The notes beneath the pieces were generated by a model. That model was not told where the DNA came from and did no database searches. It saw only the letters and a list, made by a program, of their open reading frames with translations. A stretch of DNA of 64,000 bases, from NCBI RefSeq assembly GCF_008364685.1, contig NZ_VTTL01000002.1, positions 248,001 through 312,000 on the forward strand, read 5' to 3'. Of the stretch, positions 60,181 through 64,000 are shown in pieces. Both the position numbers and the translations under genes were made by a program. Numbering within the stretch: the stretch's first letter is position 1; every line of letters starts with the position of its first letter. Source of the DNA: Xanthobacter oligotrophicus. GTDB taxonomy: Bacteria; Pseudomonadota; Alphaproteobacteria; Rhizobiales; Xanthobacteraceae.

Positions 60181-61437
60181 ATGACCCTTGCGACCCTGTC
60201 CGACCGGGACATCCTCCTCGCCTTGTTCGATGCGGGGCTCGCGGCGGCGCTGCCGGAAGGCAAGTTCAAGGATCGCCTGCCCGCCCCGCCGAAAGGCCGC
60301 ACCATCGTCATCGGCGCCGGCAAGGCCTCGGCCCGCATGGCCCGCGCCTTCGAGGAAGAGTGGGGCCACCCCTGCGAGGGGCTCATCGTCACCCGCTACG
60401 GCCATGGCTGCGAGACGCGCCATATCGAGATCGTGGAAGCCTCCCACCCGGTGCCGGACCAGGCTGGCCTCGACGCCGCCCGCCGCATCCTGGAGCTGGC
60501 GCAGGGCGCCGGGCCGGACGATCTGGTGGTCTGCCTCATGTCGGGGGGCGCCTCCTCGCTCCTTACCATGCCGGCGGAGGGGCTGACCCTGGCCGACAAG
60601 CAGGCGCTGAACAGCGCGCTCCTGAAATCCGGCGCGCCCATCGGCGTGATGAACCAGGTGCGCAAGTCGCTCTCCGCCATCAAGGGCGGCCGGCTTGCCG
60701 CCGCCATCGCCCCGGCGCGGGCGGTGACCTACCTCATCTCCGACGTGCCGGGCGATGATCCGGCCACCATCGGCTCCGGCCCCACCATTCCCGAGGCCTC
60801 CGACCCGGAGGGCGTGCTGGGCCTGATGCGCGCGTGGGGCATCGAGGTCACGAACAAGCTCGAACAGGTGATCCGCGCCAACACCGTCCCCGGCGACGCT
60901 CTCCCCGGGCAGGAGGTGCACATGATCGCCACCCCGCTGATGGCGCTGAAGGCGGCGGAGGCGAAGGCGCGCGAACTCGGCATCACCCCCCTCATTCTCG
61001 GCGACGCCATCGAGGGAGAGGCGCGGGAGGCCGCCATCGTGTTCGCCGGCATCGCCAATTGCACGGCCTCGCACGGGCTGCCGGCGGCGGCGCCTTGCGT
61101 GCTGTTGTCCGGCGGCGAGACCACGGTGACCGTGCGTGGCAAGGGCCGGGGCGGACGCAGTGTGGAATTCCTGCTGGCCCTCGCCATCGCGCTGAAGGGA
61201 CGGCCCGGCATCTCCGCCGTCTCCTGCGATACGGACGGGGTGGACGGCACCGAGGACAATGCCGGCGCCTGGTTCGATGCCTCCATCCTCGAAGAGGCCG
61301 CTGCGCGGGGACTGAAGCCCGCCGACTACCTCGCCAACAATGACGGCTACAGCTTCTTCTCCGCCCTCGACCGGCTGGTGATCACCGGCCCGACCTTGAC
61401 GAACGTCAATGATTTCAGGGCGATCCTCGTGCGATAG
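60181..61437 (+). CDS. glycerate 2-kinase (GckA/TtuD-type, MOFRL)
   Basis: 418 residues. An N-terminal DUF4147 domain (ILLALFDAGLAAALPEGKFK; VIGAGKASARMARAFE; LMSGGASSLLTMPAEGLTLA) is followed by the MOFRL domain (VLLSGGETTVTVRGKGRGGR then SVEFLLALAIAL; CDTDGVDGTEDNAGAW). The lysine and asparagine positions of the active site look normal. It phosphorylates D-glycerate to 2-phosphoglycerate, as in serine-cycle or glycolate salvage; family members are also called hydroxypyruvate reductase. GGGAG precedes the ATG. It diverges from the methyltransferase gene. Confidence 0.93.
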   Translation: MTLATLSDRDILLALFDAGLAAALPEGKFKDRLPAPPKGRTIVIGAGKASARMARAFEEEWGHPCEGLIVTRYGHGCETRHIEIVEASHPVPDQAGLDAARRILELAQGAGPDDLVVCLMSGGASSLLTMPAEGLTLADKQALNSALLKSGAPIGVMNQVRKSLSAIKGGRLAAAIAPARAVTYLISDVPGDDPATIGSGPTIPEASDPEGVLGLMRAWGIEVTNKLEQVIRANTVPGDALPGQEVHMIATPLMALKAAEAKARELGITPLILGDAIEGEAREAAIVFAGIANCTASHGLPAAAPCVLLSGGETTVTVRGKGRGGRSVEFLLALAIALKGRPGISAVSCDTDGVDGTEDNAGAWFDASILEEAAARGLKPADYLANNDGYSFFSALDRLVITGPTLTNVNDFRAILVR

Positions 61438-61605
61438 ACGCTGCCCCGGTTTCATTGCGGCAGGGCCGTGGCGAAGGCCTGCCCCTGCGGCGCAGCCGCG
61501 CTGCGCCGCGCGCATAGCCTCAATTTTTAACGTAATATCATATACTTATCTGATATGCGCTGCCTTTTAGGCAGAGCCTTAACCTAATGGTCAAGGTCAA
61601 CCCCA

Positions 61606-61633
61606 TTGACCTTTGCTGCATTGCACCTAAATT
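61606..61633 (+). promoter_or_regulatory. possible sigma-70-type promoter with operator-like repeats
   Basis: TTGACC (61606-61611), 16 bp, then TAAATT (61628-61633), about 50 bp before the GNAT start. An inverted repeat GGTCAA-CCCCA-TTGACC (61595-61611) overlaps the -35 box, and a direct GGTCAA precedes it. This AT-rich stretch stands out in a GC-rich window. Prediction by eye only. Confidence 0.35.
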
Positions 61634-61685
61634 CCGCTGCGGAGGAACCGGGGGGCTTTCCAAGACGCCAAGTCTGGAGACCACA

Positions 61686-62312
61686 ATGACCGTTGAGGTC
61701 ACACCGGGGATCATCCGCAAGCTGTGGACCGGAGAGGCCGGAATTTTCCGGGACCATCTCCTTCGGCTCGATACTGAGAGCCGCCGGTCCAGGTTCGGCT
61801 CTGCGGTGTCTGCCGAATTCGTCGAGCGCTACGCGTCGCGGGTGTTCCGCACGGGTGCGATCGTGCATGGCTGCTTTGTGGACGGCGAACTGCGCGCAGC
61901 AGCCGAGCTTTATCCCATGGGCGACGTTCTGCCCGGAGAGGCGGAAGCCGCCTTCAGCGTGGAGCAGGAGTTCCAGAACCACGGTCTCGGCAGCCAGCTG
62001 CTGGAGCGCGTGATCCTGAGCGCCCGCAACCGCGGGATCCGTACCTTGTGCATGAACTGCCTCGCCCATAACCGGCGGATGCAGCAGATCGCGCGCAAGT
62101 TCGACGCCGAATTGAGTTTCGACACCGACGAAGTGGTCGCCGAGCTCACCGCCCCCTTCCCCACCGCGCTGTCCCTGGCGCAGGAAGCGGCGGCGGATGC
62201 CCAGGGCATGGCCGGTGCCGTGTTGCAGGCCCAGCGCATGGCCACCGGACGGTTGTTCGACTGGCTGATGCCGGACCTCGCCCCGGCGGAGCCCGAGCTG
62301 GAAGCCCACTAG
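61686..62312 (+). CDS. GNAT-family N-acetyltransferase
   Basis: 208 residues from the ATG at 61686 with GGAG seven bases upstream. The acetyl-CoA region shows AAFSVEQEFQNHGLGSQLLE (the Q-x-x-G-x-G/A-like turn is NHGLGS) and LCMNCLAHNRRMQQIARKFD, with NRRMQQIA as the typical fourth motif. The GNAT core covers about 30-150; a helical tail follows. Substrate unknown. An upstream in-frame extension to 61587 lacks a ribosome site and falls in the promoter-like region. A strong terminator follows. Confidence 0.88.
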   Translation: MTVEVTPGIIRKLWTGEAGIFRDHLLRLDTESRRSRFGSAVSAEFVERYASRVFRTGAIVHGCFVDGELRAAAELYPMGDVLPGEAEAAFSVEQEFQNHGLGSQLLERVILSARNRGIRTLCMNCLAHNRRMQQIARKFDAELSFDTDEVVAELTAPFPTALSLAQEAAADAQGMAGAVLQAQRMATGRLFDWLMPDLAPAEPELEAH

Positions 62313-62356
62313 AGCAGTCGCTCCCACAAGGACCCGTCTGCCCCGACAGGACGTAG

Positions 62357-62388
62357 AAGGCGGCGCCTAATCAGGTGCCGCCTTTTTC
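62357..62388 (+). terminator. intrinsic terminator after the GNAT gene
   Basis: An 11-bp stem with one mismatch (AAGGCGGCGCC / GGTGCCGCCTT), then TTTTTC. It overlaps the end of the convergent SMR gene. Confidence 0.85.
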
Positions 62389-62716
62389 AATGGGCGACGC
62401 TCTTCGAGAGCAGGTTGATCACCATCACCCCGGCGATGATCAAGCCCAGACCGATCAGGGCCGGCAGATCGAGCCTCTGGCCATACCACAGCCAGGCGAT
62501 GGCCGTGACCAGCACAATGCCCACCCCGGACCAGATGGCATAGGCGATGCCCACGGGCATGGTCTTCAGCGTAAGCGACAGGCAGAAGAAGGCCACCGCA
62601 TAGCCCACGATCACCAGCACCGATGGTCCGGGCCGGGTGAAGCTCTCCGTGGCCTTGAGGGCGGAGGTGGCGATGACCTCGGCGACGATGGCGATGATGA
62701 GATACAGATAGCCCAT
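62387..62716 (-). CDS. SMR-family multidrug efflux protein (EmrE/QacE type)
   Basis: 109 residues, four membrane helices. The essential glutamate is E13 in [13 protein letters not shown], and [20 protein letters not shown] has the helix 3 kink motif. The [16 protein letters not shown] block resembles EmrE/QacE and not the guanidinium exporter Gdx/SugE. Works as a dual- or antiparallel dimer; cations are exchanged for protons. Single gene, no paired partner next to it. Confidence 0.92.
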   Translation of the reverse strand: MGYLYLIIAIVAEVIATSALKATESFTRPGPSVLVIVGYAVAFFCLSLTLKTMPVGIAYAIWSGVGIVLVTAIAWLWYGQRLDLPALIGLGLIIAGVMVINLLSKSVAH

Positions 62717-62782
62717 GGCAGCAGGATCCCGGCACGGCCGGTGCGCCGCTCGGGAGAGAAGAGGCGGCGGCGGGCGGTCCTG

Positions 62783-63310
62783 TCAATGCGGCGCCAGCGC
62801 TTGACTTACCGGGCTGCAACAAATTTCGAGTTCCGCCCTTCGCAATTTCTCGGTCACATCATCTACATTTGGCAAATCCCACACACCATCGCGCAGCATG
62901 AACCTCCAGGCTTTGACACTATCAACATACGTAGCTCGCGATTGCACAACTTCATAAGGAACAATGGCCCCGCGTAGGACGCGGAATTTGCCATCGAGCA
63001 GGACGGCGGCAAGCCGGTCGAACGGACGGTCTGGCAGGCGACGAAGAAAGCCCAATTGGCGCGACCCGTTCGGCTTGGCCAACTTTCGACACTTAATTTG
63101 ATAGGTTAATCCCTCTGCGTCAGTGGCATCCGCGTCGGCCGATGAATTCCGGTTTAGCCTCCATCCGAAAGCGCGCGAGAATAGCAATTCTGCATAGTCG
63201 CCCGTCGGGTTGTTGGCACTGCGGACTATTTCACGCCGTCGTAACTCGGCAATAACATCGCCATGCAGTTCCAGCAGCTCGGAAACGGGTATATTCGTAA
63301 GGTCAATCAT
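62783..63310 (-). CDS. AT-rich orphan protein, PD-(D/E)XK nuclease-like
   Basis: 175 residues from the ATG at 63310. NPTGDYAELLFSRAFGW, then DATDAEGLTYQIKCRKLAKP, places an acidic residue and a QxK pair in the spacing of PD-(D/E)XK nucleases or restriction-like endonucleases. This is motif reading and not a search result. The C-terminal part (YVDSVKAWRFMLRDGVWDLP) is unfamiliar. Composition is clearly foreign: bases 62821-62880 have 27 G/C of 60, against about 70% around. No methylase or other partner is adjacent. Likely acquired by transfer. Confidence 0.65.
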   Translation of the reverse strand: MIDLTNIPVSELLELHGDVIAELRRREIVRSANNPTGDYAELLFSRAFGWRLNRNSSADADATDAEGLTYQIKCRKLAKPNGSRQLGFLRRLPDRPFDRLAAVLLDGKFRVLRGAIVPYEVVQSRATYVDSVKAWRFMLRDGVWDLPNVDDVTEKLRRAELEICCSPVSQALAPH

Positions 63311-63431
63311 AGTCCTACAAGATATCGAGATTCGGCCTCGCCAACCAAGATGGACTGTACGAACAAATAGATACGCACTCCAAATTTCGTCCTCTGCGGC
63401 GCGCCAGCGCCCCACCAAGACCACTGCCCCA

Positions 63432-63908
63432 ATGCCAAATCATCCCACCCCTACCTTCACCCCGCCCGATCCCGCCTTCGAGACCAAGATCCGCGAGAGC
63501 TTCGCGCGCCAGCCCTTCATGGCGACCCTCGGCGCCGTGCTCGGCGCTGTGGTGCCGGGACGGGTGGAAGTGGTGCTGCCCTATGGCGAGGGCGTGACCC
63601 AGCAGCACGGCTTCTTCCACGGCGGCGCCATCGGCACCATCGCCGACTCGGCCGGGGGATACGCCGCCTTCACCCTGTTCCCACCCAACTCCACCGTGCT
63701 CACGGTGGAGTACAAGATCAACATCATGGCCCCGGGCCGGGGCGAGCGCCTCATCGCGGTGGGCGAGGTGACGCGCTCCGGCCGCACCCTCACCATCGTG
63801 CGGGTGGATGTGTATGCGCAGGCCGGTGAGGCGCGCACCCATTGCGCCACCGCCACCCAGACCCTCATCTGCCTCCACGGCAAAAGCGACGCGCGTTCCG
63901 AGGGCTGA
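63432..63908 (+). CDS. PaaI-family thioesterase
   Basis: 158 residues. The hotdog domain has the PaaI pattern [20 protein letters not shown] with HGG and the acidic active residue, then [20 protein letters not shown]. The family hydrolyses phenylacetyl-CoA-type or other acyl-CoA thioesters; substrate unknown. The ATG at 63432 has no clear ribosome site, but the hotdog homology begins nearby. Its stop overlaps the sfsA start by one base (TGATG). Confidence 0.87.
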   Translation: MPNHPTPTFTPPDPAFETKIRESFARQPFMATLGAVLGAVVPGRVEVVLPYGEGVTQQHGFFHGGAIGTIADSAGGYAAFTLFPPNSTVLTVEYKINIMAPGRGERLIAVGEVTRSGRTLTIVRVDVYAQAGEARTHCATATQTLICLHGKSDARSEG

Positions 63909-64000
63909 TGCGCTTCGCCACCCCGCTCATTCCGGGCCGCCTCATCCGGCGCCACAAGCGCTTCCTCGCCGACGTGGTGCTGGCCGACGGCACCGAGACC
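63908..64000 (+). CDS. sfsA: SfsA-family protein (partial, continues beyond window)
   Basis: Only 31 residues are visible: [20 protein letters not shown] then [11 protein letters not shown], the start pattern of SfsA, including the conserved LIxRxKRFLADV stretch that is an OB-like DNA-binding part. In Escherichia coli SfsA affects maltose metabolism and has nuclease-like activity. It is joined to the PaaI gene by TGATG. Confidence 0.82.
   Translation, partial: MRFATPLIPGRLIRRHKRFLADVVLADGTET

Noticed and set aside
62387-63310. SMR pump plus nuclease-like gene as a defence or toxin pair
   Set aside because: The two differ greatly in base composition and are separated by 66 bp without coupling; nothing links their functions.

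Overview
The window reads as a chromosomal segment from a high-GC alphaproteobacterium of the order Hyphomicrobiales. A Xanthobacteraceae-like genome (Xanthobacter/Azorhizobium/Ancylobacter) is my best guess. This is inferred from gene content: a gene-transfer-agent (GTA) head module, an HdaA-type DnaA regulator, the ribosomal order rpsF-rpsR-DUF2232-rplI, a phaR/phaA/phaB polyhydroxybutyrate locus, and GC-rich third codon positions. Nearly all genes are ordinary core genes, tightly packed and mostly with good Shine-Dalgarno sites.

Layout. 0-1.1 kb: a gene tail and a secreted lytic transglycosylase. 1.4-8.6 kb: a minus-strand GTA/prophage-like head module (small and large terminase, portal, two small proteins, prohead protease, capsid), interrupted by a GIY-YIG nuclease gene between two 110-bp repeats, an HPP membrane protein and a small plus-strand secreted protein. 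8.7-10.6 kb: a diguanylate cyclase diverging from a secreted protein that resembles chorismate lyase. 10.6-11.3 kb: a repeat-filled gap. 11.3-22 kb: maeB, a large anchored protein of unknown function, a DUF2059 protein, aspS, a GGDEF-EAL protein and rnd. 22-30.5 kb: a membrane-segment-free FtsK paralogue, gmk, yicC, mltG, fabF and acpP. 30.8-39 kb: a small protein, murA, a CDP-alcohol phosphatidyltransferase, an AI-2E permease, hdaA, ppk1 and ppx, all rightward. 39-43 kb: a small membrane protein, a potassium-channel-like protein, guaB and cfa. 43.5-47.3 kb: rplI, DUF2232, rpsR, rpsF and a polysaccharide deacetylase. 47.5-54.2 kb: fabD, fabG, a membrane patatin-like lipase, a small protein, a parvulin-type isomerase and rpmF. 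54.6-59 kb: a small membrane protein, phaR, phaA, phaB and an acyl-CoA thioesterase. 59-64 kb: a methyltransferase, a glycerate 2-kinase, a GNAT protein, an SMR efflux protein, an AT-rich orphan nuclease-like gene, a PaaI-type thioesterase and the start of sfsA.

How the genes work together. Fatty-acid synthesis (fabD, fabG, acpP, fabF), wall building (murA, mltG, transglycosylase), carbon storage (phaA/phaB under phaR, with maeB supplying NADPH) and polyphosphate turnover (ppk1/ppx) are represented. The canonical fab cluster is split here into two pieces on opposite strands.

Non-coding structure is the least ordinary part. Four short repeat families recur between genes. One of them is a roughly 100-bp element ending in a hairpin whose stem shows compensatory changes between copies, and all three copies I found lie between convergent genes. 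I saw no CRISPR array, tRNA, rRNA or intact transposase. No convincing new defence or metabolic system is visible. The best candidates for novelty are the repeat elements, the interrupted GTA module and the AT-rich orphan gene near 63 kb.
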